Origin: Micractinium sp. NFX-FRZ
Taxonomy: Eukaryota; Chlorophyta; Trebouxiophyceae; Chlorellales; Chlorellaceae
DNA length: 64,000 nucleotides
NCBI GenBank assembly: GCA_029339195.1
Contig: JAPTJF010000113.1
Location: forward strand, 81,390-145,389
Direction of reading: 5' to 3'
A model generated the notes under the pieces. The model was not told the origin of the DNA and made no database searches. It worked only from the letters and a program-made list of their open reading frames with translations. A program made the position numbers and the translations under genes. Shown here piece by piece: positions 1 to 11,600 of this stretch. The number at the start of each line of letters is the position of its first letter. Positions within the stretch are counted from its first letter, which is position 1.

Positions 1-2561
1 CGGCGGCAGAGGACAGCGGCGAGGAGGAGGATGGGGCAGAGGAGGAGGAGGAGGCACATGGCCGAGCGCACCATGACCAGCGGCGCAGACGCACTGTGCA
101 CGACCCCACGCCCCACCGCTCGCACATCTTTGGCAGCTATGGGCAGGGGCAGCAGCAGCAGCAGCAGCACCTGGGCGGCTTCCCTGGTGGCGGCTTTGCC
201 TCCTTTGCAGCTGGGGCCACGCCCGACAGCCAGCAGCAGCTGCTGTACCTGCCTGCGGTGGGCCAGCAGATGATGCTGCCCATCCTGGGCAGTCACAGCA
301 CGCCGCACACTGGCAGCGCCAGTGTTGCTACCCGCAGCGGCAGTGCCAGCCGCCGCGCTGCCGGCGCTGCCACCCACCTCGTGTTCAGCCCACTCAGCAG
401 CGCCGGGCAGGTGGGTGGCTTGGTGGGTGCTCATCAAAGCAGTGTTGTCTGACACATCCCGCGAGTGCTGGGAGTATGCTGTTTGCATTGGCTCTGGCGC
501 CGCTACGGCAGCACCCAAATGCCCATTCGGCTTCCTTGTGTTGTCTCCTGCCCTCGACTGACGCGCCTCACGACCGCTCCCGCTGACTGCCTCCCAACAT
601 CCCTGCAGGCGCTGCCAGGCACGCACGATGGCTCTGCAGTCAAGGCTCTGAGCCAGGAGTTTGATGTGATGCTGCACCGCCGGCGGCGGCGCGGCAGCAG
701 CCTCACGGCAGACCTGGCGGCAGCAGCGGCGGCAGCGGCGTGCGGCGTCACCGTCAAGCGGGAGCCGCCCTCCACCCCTGAGCTGGACACAATCATGGAT
801 TGGCTGACCTCAGTCAACGGCACAGGAGTGCCCTCACCCACCACCACCACCGCCAAGCTGGTGCGTGCCTGCACGGGGCAGCAAGAGTGCGTCGGCATGC
901 TGCTGGCTGGCTTGCCTGCGTGCCTGTTGACTTGGGAATGAGGTCGCAGCAACGGGCCGGCCGGGTTTGTGTACGGCATGCAGCGCACTTACATCGAAGA
1001 CGTTTGGTTCGCGCCCCTCCCGTGCAGCTGCTCCCTGGTGCCGACCCTGCGCGGCCCGTCACTGGTGCACTCAGCGCAGCAGCGGCGGCGGCCATGCGGG
1101 CGGGTCCTGCAGGCAGCATCCTGGGGCCTGAGACCTCCCTCAGGGATGCTTTCAAGACCCCAGACATCCCCATGCTGGGGGTGTCGCTGTTCTCGCCGCA
1201 CACACAGGTGGGGCACACTTTCGGTTGGCAGCTGGGAGGCATCTCGTGTGCTCGTCAGGCGCATGAGGTCTGCCATGCTGCCTCTTGGTCCACCACCTGC
1301 AAGAGGTGGGAGTAGTGCAGTGTGGCGGGATCACCGCAGCATGCGGCCCTCACCTGCCTATGGCCTGCACTCTCATGGCTCAGTAACAAGCATCCGCAGC
1401 ATGTCAGCAGCGCTGTCTGAGGAAGCTCCTGCTGTTCGTGCCCCTGCTGCATTGCAGTCGCAGCTCGACTTCAGCACCCTGGGAGGGGACTTGCTGCTGG
1501 AGGTGGGGCACGACCCGCTGGGCCTGCTCTCCCCCTTGGGCCGCCCGCCCCACGCTCCTCACTTCCGCCCCAGCAGCGGTGTGAGCAGCGTGAAGCCGGA
1601 GCCGCTGCTGCCTGCCAGCGGCTCTGCTGCTGCACCTGCTGCCTCTGCTGCGGTTCCGCCCCCCGCACGCCTCTCGTCTGCAGCGCACTCCAACCAGGGG
1701 CAGACTGCCAACAGCGTGCAGCGGCACAGCGACAACAGAGAGGTCTCCTTTCTGCGTTCGCCGCGGACCTCGGTGCCAGCGCTGTTCAAGAGCCCGGAGG
1801 AGCAGAAGGCGGCAGGGCTGCCGCTGCAGCAGCAGAGGCAGCAGCCGCCGCTGCCACCATCGCAGCAGCAACAGCAGCAGCGGCGGCGGCGGAGCTCCCT
1901 GCTCTCGCCTGGCACTGGCTTCAGCGGCCAGTTCCTGAGCCCCCTGGCTCCCTCTGCCGCAGCCGAGGCAGGCAATGGCGCAGAGGCCAGCACAGGCGGG
2001 CAGCAGGCAGGCGGCGGCCAGGCAGCGACTTCAGGGCGCAACCTAATTGTGGTGCAGACCTCACCTCTGGCAAGCAACGAGACCTACCTCGAGCAGGTGG
2101 GTGGTGCCTCAGATGCCTGCCTGCCTGCCTGCCTGCCTGCTTGGCTGCACTGAAGCCAGCCTGCTGCCTGCAGCTTCCTTCAATCCGTGTCACACCACAT
2201 CCCACCCTTCCCTCCGTCTCTGCCTCTGCATCCCCTCCTGCAGCTGCATTGTGCGGGGCTGGAGGTGGCCACTTACAGCGGCTGCATCCCCGGCCTGGCG
2301 GTGCCCAAGGCGCTGCCCCAGCTGCCCGAGGTGGCAGCGGGGCTGCGGCAGCGCCTGCTGGAGGTGGTCACCGAGCTGTGCTCCTCCATCCGCTGGCAGG
2401 GCGGGCGGGAGGGGCTGGGAGACATCCTGGTTGCGCTGCGCCTGGGCCCGCTAGAGCAGGGCGAGGTGGGGCTGGTGGTGGCCATGGCCGGCGCGGTGGG
2501 TGCAGCAGCGGCGGCGGTGCAGCAGGCGGTGGCGCACCTGCGCAGCATCGAGCTGCAGTGA
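1..2561 (+). CDS. Low-complexity S/T-P-rich protein, 5'-truncated by window edge
   Basis: I do not recognise the family. Modelled exons are <3-410, 609-860, 1028-1207, 1458-2096 and 2244-2561, all joined in phase 0, giving about 598 residues of C-terminal sequence. The visible part opens with an acidic Glu/Asp run and a basic patch, then Gln, Ala and Ser/Pro-rich stretches. Many SP/TP dipeptides sit next to Phe/Leu (for example FKTPD, LFSP, LFKSP, FLSP), as in CDK-phosphorylated nuclear regulators. The last exon is the best-ordered part, a Leu-rich, probably helical C-terminus. The N-terminal domains that would identify it lie outside the window; a MYB3R- or CXC-type regulator is possible but unproven. 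The stop is TGA at 2559-2561. Convergent with the RbcX-like gene. Confidence 0.6.
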
Positions 2562-3482
2562 GCAGCGGGGCGGTGCAGGCAGGCATGTCACCACGCCGAT
2601 GCGTAGGCCCCCAGCGCCCCCGTGCATCTTTGAGCCAAAGCCTCTCTGTGCGCCTCGTTTCATTTGTAGTCGCGTCATTTGTTACAAGTGCTGCCGCAGT
2701 ACACAGAGAGGGGGCGAGGGTACAGGCCAGACAGCGCTGGCGGGGTGGGCTGGGGACCACGCTGGTTCAGCAACCGAGGGAATTGGAACCAGCGAGCTTT
2801 GAAAAGAAGCAACGTCTGATGAGTAGTAGCACATGTGCATTGTGTGTGTGTGACCGTGTGAACGTGTTTTTGCGTGGCGACGAGGCCAGAATCACTGCAT
2901 GGCAGGGCGCAGCAGCAGCCTAGGAAGCCAAAGTCTATCTACAAAGAGGGTACAGGGGAGGGCGCTGCTAGTCCCAACAACATGCAGCTTGCAGGATTGG
3001 GCGGACATGGTACAGTTGGCAAACTACTGGCGGCAGCGTGGGATGAGACAAGGGGAGGGGTAGAAAGAGAGACTGGAGGGAAGACCAGCAAGCCAGGTGT
3101 GTATCAAACGGATCACATGGTTGCTGCAACATGCATGATGTGTCAGATGAATGCCAATCAGTGTTAAGGCAGTGACGGGAGGGGTGGGGGACCAGCACGG
3201 TGCAGTGCGAGTACCGACCACCCTTTCAGCTGCGGTCAGCAGGTGCGATGAACATTGTGTAACCGAGGGTGCCCTGGTCTGAGAAGGGCCAGGCGGGCAA
3301 AATGAGTATGGAGCCCCTGCGGCGGGCAGCCAGCACAGGCACTGCCAACTTGAGCAGCGGGGTGCACGGCATCAGGCGGATGCAGACCCCGACCCCGCGG
3401 AAGGGTGCCGGGTGGTCGCCGTGAGCTGAGGCCCCCAGGCAATCCAGCCCAGGGGCAGGCGCGCCGGCAGTGCCTGAGCGGC
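2562..3482. other. Convergent intergenic/3' UTR region
   Basis: No supported coding exon in this 920-bp stretch between two convergent stop codons. The only plus-strand TGTAA I see is at 3258-3262 and the only minus-strand one (TTACA on plus) is at 2692-2696. If both are used, the two 3' UTRs overlap by roughly 0.5 kb. The short ORFs here are low-complexity and lack splice or homology support. Confidence 0.5.
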
Positions 3483-5312
3483 TTAGCTGCGGCGGCGGTA
3501 GTAGCCGCGCCGCTCCTTGTAATCGCCACGCTCGCCGCTGCCGCCGGTGGAGGTGCCCGACACGTAGGTGCTGCTCATCAGGTGCTGGCGCAGCACCTCG
3601 GTGGTCTCAACCTCCACATACCTAGGGGTGTGAGGGATGGGGGGTTGCAGGGCATGGGCAGGACTCACAACCTGGGCTCACAAAAGGGACTCACAAACGG
3701 GGCAAAAGATAGGCAAGATGCAGCGCATGGGGCAAAAGGCCAGGCGTGGGCAGGGATGACATCAAGCGAGCCAAACGGCATGGGGCAGGAAGCAAGCAAC
3801 CGGCGGGCATGTCAAGACAGCATGCAGGTGGCAGCTGGTGGCCCTCTCCTGCACTCACTTGGGGAACTTGAGCATGCTGGAGGCCATCTCTGACCGAATT
3901 TGCACGATGCGGTGCTGCAGGGCAAGCGCGAGCGGGAGGGTAGGGTGTTCGCTTTGAGCGAATGATGTAAGGTTGCACACGTTGCCACATTCGCTCCAAC
4001 TGCTTGCGTCACCAACAGCACGCCAGCAGCCTGCTACGCTGCCGCTTCTTCCCACTGCCAATGGAAGCACACTCTGCTCCACCACAGCCCAGCATCTTCC
4101 ACGCCTCGCCCCGCCCTGCTGCCCGGTCCAGCTCACCGCCAGATTGGCGGGGTCAATGGTGTGGGAGGTGGAGGTGGAGGCATCCACCACAACGGTGGAT
4201 GGCTGCCGCAGCATATCCAGCAGGAACTGCGGGCAGCGCAGGGCAGCCACGGAAATTGGGAGTTAGCAGGCCGTCGGGGATCTGGCTTGCGGCTTGTGGG
4301 TGAGACGTGAGCAGGCAGGCAGGCAGGCAGGCAAGTGTGCTTTGTGCAGGAAAAGCTGCACATGGGGGGACCTTTCAGCAAGTACAGCCTCGCTTGCTGC
4401 TGCATCGCCCACCCCACCTTGTTGCTCTGCGAGGGCGGGTTCTCGCTGCAGTAGTTGGTGAGCCACTGGGCCTTGAAAATGTCCAGCTCCTGGGGCACGA
4501 GAGGCGGCGCGGGGGAGGGCAGGGGTGGGCGCCGCGAGAGCGTGGCAGAGCTAAAGCAGCGCAGCAGGCGTGTCCACATTTCGGTTTGTCATCTTTAGGC
4601 TGCTGGCAGGCTCCGGGGTGTGCTGACAGGCACAGGCTCGGCAGGCACCCACCTGCAGCTGGTACAGCAGGCGCTGCGTGGCCTTGGCGGTCAGCACTTT
4701 GAGGACCACTGCAGCCGTCTCCCGGTCAAACTGGCTGCGCTCCCACTCATCATCGTTGTGCTCATCGTAGTTGGAGCGGTCAGCCCTGCAGGCGTGGCAG
4801 GGGCAGCGGCCGCAGCGCTGGTCAGCGCACCGCTCGTTTGACCGTGGCTGGTGCCGTGGGAGAGGTTGGGTCCTGCCGAGAGCAAACAGGTGACCCAACA
4901 GTTTCAGCTGTCCCAATCCTGTGCGTCTCCCCAGCTCCACACTCACCACTTGTTCAGCTGCAGCGAGCAATTCCAGGCGATTGCAGAGGGGTGTGAGGGA
5001 GGGGAAAGGTGAGTCGGGCGGCGGGAAGTGCGGCGAGCGGTGCGAGGGCGTGCTGGCAGAAGCCGAGCAGGCCAGCACCCACATGCCCTGGCACGCTCTG
5101 GCATGTGATCCGCCGGTGGAACAGGCACACACGCTGCTCACCTCGTTGCAGGACACTTGAAGAGCCTGACGGAAGTGAGTGACACGACGCGGAGCCGCAG
5201 ACCGCACGCTGCACCTGGCCCCTGCGAACCGAGAGCTACCGCTCGTGAGCGACTGGGAGCTGCTGCGCCGCAGGCTGGGGGCCGCCGGAGCGGCGGCAGC
5301 AGTAACTTGCAT
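3483..5312 (-). CDS. RBCX: RbcX-like Rubisco assembly chaperone, plastid-targeted
   Basis: RbcX dimers clamp the C-terminus of the Rubisco large subunit and help assemble its L8 core in the chloroplast stroma. Seven exons (minus order): 5142-5312, 4947-4957, 4653-4785, 4418-4489, 4137-4226, 3859-3914, 3483-3621; 672 nt, 223 residues. The first ~50 residues are Ala/Ser/Arg-rich with few acidic residues, typical of a transit peptide. The core follows the RbcX pattern: DRETAAVVLKVLTAKATQRL, then FLLDMLRQP, then HRIVQIRSEMASSMLKFP and a last helix VEVETTEVLRQHLMSS. Exon 2 is only 11 nt and its last two bases form a split Trp codon. The C-terminus ends in a basic Arg/Tyr-rich tail not typical of RbcX. 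The ATG is the first in frame after a non-coding leader. Divergent from the Sfi1-like gene. Type I versus II cannot be settled by eye. Confidence 0.85.
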
Positions 5313-5620
5313 ACTCAAACAAGCTAACCCAAGCAGAGCAGATAGCTGTGAGCCTCAAGGATGCGGGAATTGAGGGCGAAAAGATCAAAGAGGCAGGACA
5401 CTTTGGGGACACTTTGGGGAGCTGAGCTGGAGGGAGTGGCATGGGCAGCACATGCCGCACTGCACCTTCCTTCATTGAATTGGATGTCGGGGCCGTTCCG
5501 CCAAGCCTCCAGAACGGCAAGACACGCACCAGGCACAGGCCAAGGCAGCGCCGGCGCGCAACAGCTGACAGCTGAGCCCGGTTGGCCCCGGGGCACACAG
5601 CGGCTCTTTGGCTGGGCGCC
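5313..5620. promoter_or_regulatory. Divergent promoter region, RbcX-like / Sfi1-like genes
   Basis: The 308-bp spacer between the two start codons must hold both transcription starts and 5' UTRs unless promoters lie inside the genes. I see no clear TATA box. The Sfi1-like ATG at 5621 sits in a strong GCCATGG context. Promoter function is inferred from geometry only. Confidence 0.45.
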
Positions 5621-8600
5621 ATGGCCGCGGATGCGGCGCCCGATGAGGCCGACACCCCCCAACGGCCAGAGGCGCCGACGCCCACCGCCGCCAGACGTGT
5701 TGGCGGGGGGTATGGTAAGCCCCGAGGCACACTGCCCCTTGCCGCGGCTGTTAGGTCTGCGCCATCAGCATGCAGGGTGTGTGGGATACCGGCAAGCTGA
5801 CCAACTGTACCCCTGGCCTGCCCTCACCCCTGGCCCACGCCTACAGAGTGGCGGCGCAGTGAGCGCTACACAGAGGCGCTGACTGCGGCCGCCGCCTACG
5901 ACACCTACCGGGCGCTGCCCTGCGACGGGGCCGCACTATCAGCTACCGACGTGGCGGTGCTGGCAGAAATTTTGAAGGCAGCAGAGGCGGAGCTGGATGC
6001 TGCCGCCGCCGCTGGTGGAGGCGCCGCGGCGCCGGCGCAGCAGGCAAGCCTGTGCGAGGAGTAGCAGGTGGTGTGGAGACGGGTGGCTTAGGGGCGCCTT
6101 GGCTGCGCCTCGGGCATGGTATCAGTTGTGCGCAGCATGGCATGAGAGGCGATTTGCACCCCCTTTCGTGCAGGCACGCATGACCAGCCACAAAAACGCC
6201 TGGCCACCTGCCAGGCCTGGCCACCGGCCCTCCCGCATGCTCTCCCGCCCATCCCCGCTCACCCTCTCGTCCCCTCCCCTCCCCTGCCTCTGCACCCCTG
6301 CAGGCCAGTCTGTCCCAGGTGCTGCGGGCCTACCAGTGGGTGCTACGCGGCGCGGGACTGGACTGCGACAGCGACACGCGCTACTACCGCACGCTGCTGC
6401 GCCTCAGCCTGGACCGCGAGGAGACCGACTGGTGGGGCCGCCTGTACCGCGAGATCAGCAGCAACTCCAGGCACGTGGGTGCTGGGCTGTTGGGTGCTGG
6501 ATGTTGGGTGGGCATGGTATGAGGATGGGCAGGGGGAAGCCGCTGTGGTCTGTGCACAGTCCAGCCTCGACTCCCCGCCCGGCTGCCTCGTTGACCCCGC
6601 TGTCCCAACCCAGTGCACCCGTTTGCCAGACAAATCCTGAACCGTGTGTGCCACCCTGCCCTGCCCGCACCCCCACCCCTGTCCTGCAGGCGCTACAATG
6701 TGCCGCCGGAGCAGCAGCAGATGCTGATGAATGTGCTGCTGAGCTGCCGCGTCGGCGGCCCACCAGCAGAGGATGCGCTGGCCTGCCCGGAAGCGGCAGA
6801 GTGGGCGCAGGCGGTGGTGCAGGCCAGCCGCCCCAGCAGCGCTGTACCTGGCGGACCTGCACCTCCATTGCGGGTGGATCGGCAGGCGGCGCAGCGCTTC
6901 CACAAGCCTGCCGTGCCTGATGGCTCCCAACATGGCAGCCGATTGTCAAGTCCGCAAGGGCTGGGCGATGGCACCGCCTGGCACCTGGCAGAGCCTGTCA
7001 GCTTTGCCAGCCTGCCGCCAGGTGATGACATGGAGGATCTACAGGCGCAGCAGGCCCACCAGCTGGAGGCCGCCGTGTTGGCCTGGCAGCAGCATCCGCC
7101 TACCGCCAAATCTGCCTCCTCACCTGCGGCCAGGCCTCTAGCAGCACAGATCAAGCAGGCCTTGCAGAGCTGGCAGCAGGCCAGCGCTGCTGTTGATACA
7201 GCTGCTTTCTCCCCATCAAGGGCGGAGGGCAAGGCAGTGCCCACCAGCCGGGTGACTGTGGAGGATGCGGTGGGCAGCAACCACAAGCAGCAGCAACAGC
7301 AGCAGCCACCACTGCGGCCGCAGCGACCGAGATCGGCAGATGCAGCACGCGTAACCCTGTGCTTTGTGGTTCCCTCGCCTCCTGGGAGTCCGCCAGCGGG
7401 GCAGCAGTACGAGCAGCCTGCCCCCTGGGAGGGAGTCAGCCTTCAATGGCCACAGGCAACCTGCTACCAGCAGCAGCCAGCAAGCCCGTGGTGGACAGAG
7501 CAGCATGAGCCGCCCACCAAGTACCCACCCATCCACTACCCTGCCGCGGCACCGGCCATCAGCCCAGGTGGGTGCTGGTTCACATACAGAGGGAGAGGGG
7601 CCACGTGGGTGGATGCAATCATCCCGCCCCCCTGGAGGGACGCGGGGCCTGGCGAGGGCTGTGCCAGCATGCCTCGGAGGGATGCAGCAGTGCGGATGGG
7701 CTCATGACGCCTGTTCCGTGCGGCGTTCACGCATCAGGCATCCGGCAAACCAGCGACCCGCTCTTGATGAGGCTCCTCCCTTGTGTGCAGCGCCAACATT
7801 GCGACCTGGCGATACAGCGCTGCACGGGAGCGCGTCGCTGCATGACGGCCAGGCAGAGAGCCCCCGCATCCTGGCATACCCACGGCCCAGCATGGCAGCG
7901 GCAGCATCAGCAGGACCTCTGTCAGCGCCACAGGAGGTGGCCCCCCATGTCAGCGCCTTGCAGGCTCTCATAAAGACCCCTGAGCAGGAACAGCGGCTAG
8001 CTGATTGCTGGGCAAACTGGCGCAAGGTCGCCAGCAATGCAGCAGCGGCGCGACGCTTGGTAGAGCTGCGGGGCACGGGTCGGGCAGAGGACTTCAGGGA
8101 GGCTCAGCTGTTGCGGCTTCACTTCGCCACCTGGCGCTGCCGCAAGCAGGCTCTGGCTGCCGCTGTGCTCGGCCGCATGATCAGCGCTCAGCAGCGCCAT
8201 GCCTTCCTGCGCTGGCGGGCAGCGGCCAGAGAGGCTGCTGAGCTGGGACGCGGCGCCTGCCTGCACTACGCTGGCAGCAGCCTGCGAGGGGCGCTCAAGG
8301 TATGCTGGCTTGTCTTTGGCTGGGCTTAGCGGCAGCTTTCCTGCCATCGGCAGTGCATGCTGCTGTGCTCTTGGTGGCTGAGACCCATCCTCACAATATC
8401 CATGCTCACGTCTTTCCTTACAGCTATTGGTTGCCGAGACCATCCTCACAAGACCCATCCTCACGAAACGCGTCGTCACGACTTTCCCCACAACTCCTGC
8501 AGGTCTGGAGGCTGGCTGCCTCAGCCCGCAGGGCCAAGTGGCAGAAATGCCAGGCGGCACTGGCGCACTGGCAAGGGCATGCAGCCGGAGCAGTGCTTGC

Positions 8601-11600
8601 AGCCTGGCGTGGTGCAGCGGCTGCGGCATATGCCAGGCAATGCCTGGCATCGGAGTACCACCGGCGGCGCTGCAGGTGGGATGCTGCGGTGGGATGCTGA
8701 TCTAGGGTGGTGTGTGCGTTTTTCTTGTATGCTCCGCAACGCAGCAGTGCAGCAGTGGAGCAGTGCAGCAGCTGCATGCTGCTGAGCAGGTTAGCTGTTT
8801 CCTCCTCCCTTCATGAGCGCAGGTCTGCACACCTGCGCTCCTGGCGTGCCGCAGCCCAGCAGCGCAGCGAGAGCAGGAGCAAGGTGCAGCGCTGCCTTGC
8901 CCACATCTTCCACCGCCAGGCCTCCATGTGCCTGGCACGCTGGCGTGAGATGGTGCAGAAGCGGCGCACCGCCCGGCGATGTGCTGCACGGCTGAGCCAG
9001 CGCCACTTGGCAGCGGCGCTTGCGGCATGGCAGTCGTGGACGGCAGAGCGGCAGTGCCGGAAGGAGCGCTTGGAGGTCTGCCTGCAGCGCATGCTGGGAT
9101 GGCGTCAGAAGGCTGCCTTTTTGCACTGGCATGAGCGCACAGCGGCCTGGGCAGAGAAGCGCTCCAAGATGGAGCGTTGTGTGGGCCTGCTCAGGTGGGA
9201 CTTGGGCAGGCACTATTCGGTAGGACCAGTTGAGCACATCACGGAGCGGGGTTCATCTGCATGGGGAGGGCATGAGCAAAGAGGAGAAGGGCCCCGCTTC
9301 CATACACATTGTTCCGACTCTGTGAGTCCTAATTCCTCTGCCTTGCTGCAGGCACAACTCACTGGGGCGCTCCTGGCGGGCCTGGCAGGACGCCATGGAC
9401 ATGCGCCGCAGCAGGGCTGCACGCCTGCAGGCCGCCGTGCAGCACTGGAGCGCTGCCAATACCGCCGCAGCCTTCAACACTTGGCGGCAAGGCACTGCTG
9501 GGTCCCGGCAGCTGCGCAGCAAGGCAGGCATTGTGGTTGCCCGCTGGCAGCGCCTGCTGCTGGCCGGTGCGCTGGCAGGCTGGCGTGATGCGCACGCCGA
9601 GCACATGGAGAAGCAAGGGCGTCTGCACGCGTGCATCGCGCGCCTGCAGCTGGGGTCAGCAGCCCGAGCTTTTGCTGCCTGGCGGAGCGCGGTGCACAGG
9701 CGGGCGGAGCTGCGCAGCACAGCGGAACGCTGCCTTCGCCGACTCACGCAGCTGGCACTGGCGCGCGCCTGGCAGCAGTGGCGGGCGTATGCGGCGGTGA
9801 AGGTTGAGCGGAAGGCCAAGGTGGAGAGCTTGCTGCCTCGGCGCAACGCAACTGTGCTGAGGGTGTCCTGGGCCGCCTGGCGGGCAGCACTTGCAGAGGA
9901 GGGCAGGCTGCGCGGCATTGTGGCACGCCTGCAGAATGGCACAGCGGTGCGGGCGCTGCAGCACTGGCAGGTGAGCATGGGGAGATGTATGTGCCATGTT
10001 GTCATCAGCAGTTCAATGCCCGGCAGTTCAGCCTGTGACTGCTGTGGAGGATTTCACCTGAGCTGAACAAACACCCTCGTGCTGCCGCCTCTCCTCCCTC
10101 CCTTCCAGAGCGTCACGGAGCAGCGACGCCAGCAGCGGGAGCGCATGCAGCAGGCAATCGCTCGCATCGCATACCTTGCTGCTGCCCGTGCACTTGCCAG
10201 CTGGCGCACCTGGCTGACGGAGCGGCGTGGCCAGGCCGCACGCCTGCAGCTTGCGGTCAGCGCCTGGCGTAACTGCCAGCTGCACACAGCGTTTGCCGGC
10301 TGGCGAGACCGTGTGCACAGCAAGCAGCACCAGCTTCACCGGCTGCAGCACGCCGCAGCAGCATTGCTCCACTCTCGCCTGCGGGCCGCCTGGGCGAGGT
10401 GGCGAGAGTTTGGGGAGCAGCGGCGTGAGGCATCCACCAAGCTGCTGGCTGCTGTGCAGCTCTGGCAGCGTGCCCATCTCATGAAGTCCTTCAGGTGAGA
10501 GGCTTGCTTGCTTGTTTTGCTTGTTTCGGCTTACAGTCTGTTCAGGTGAGAGGCACAGTTGCGGGTGTCTCACATAGCTGTGAACCTGAGTGAGGTGGGC
10601 TGCCTGTCTGGCTTCCCCTGGCCCCGCTCGTTCCTGCTCTCTCCCAACCCCCCTACACCCCTGCTTCCCCCCCCACAGGAGCTGGCGGGAGCGCCATGCC
10701 AGTTGGCGCGAGCGCAGCAGTCGGCTCCACCTGGCTGTCTCTCAGTGGCAGACCTGCAGCCTGCGGGCTGCCTGGAGCGCCTGGCAGGCCCATACCGAGG
10801 CACGGCGCTCCCAGAACGCGCTGCTGGCAGTTGCTGCTGGGCGCCTGCTTCACGTGCGTGCTGCAGCCGCCTTCAGCGGATGGCGCGATGCCATCGCTTG
10901 GCAGCACCGCAAGGCAGACATCCTGCAGAGTGCTGCGTCCTTCTGGCTCAACCGCCGTGTGGCGGCAGCCTTTGGCACCTGGCGGGACCACGCGCAGAAC
11001 AGGTGGGTTGAGCCGCTGTTGGTAGGAAGTGCCTTGCTTGGCAGGCGGATCCGTGGCATTGCTCACAGGTCTGCTCGGCATGATGCCTTGGTTTGTTTAC
11101 ATTCTCACATGTTGTCAAAAGCTTGCATTGTTTGTGTGCTGCAGGCAAGCTCAGCGCCTGCGGCTTGTCGGAGCGGTCGCCTTCTTCTCGAATCGCACAC
11201 TGGCCACTGCATTTGCCACCTGGCGCCAGGTGGCCGCCCACAGGGCGGCAAACCGCGAGCGTGTGGCGAGGTGCCTGGCCAAGTTGCACAGCCAGGCGCT
11301 GTGGTCAGCGTGGGGCGCCTGGGTGGCAGCGGTGGAGGACCGGCGGGCTTTGCGCACCCGGCTGGGCAAGTCGGTGGCCTTCTGGCAGCAGATGACACTG
11401 GCACGTGCCTGGCAGGTGCGTAGGGCATGCAAAATGGGCTGCTGTGTACAAGCTGCAGTCTGGGGAGGCAGGGTAACGATTACACTCTCTCTGCGGTACA
11501 TCACAGCCTGAATGGGTATGCTAGAATTGGGCAGATAGGCCCTCTTGCTCAGCAGAAACTTCACACAGGCAACACCCGACTTATGTTGCCCACCCTTTCC

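Noticed and set aside
503..988. Long minus-strand ORFs opposite gene 1
   Set aside because: Low-complexity antisense frames open because of high GC; no splice or family support, while the plus frame joins in phase over five exons.
6044..6066. Sfi1-like exon 2 ending at a TAG (short protein)
   Set aside because: Read-through gives a stop after seven codons, but CAG|GCAAGC is a good GC donor and the next exon continues in phase. Retention could still occur as an isoform.
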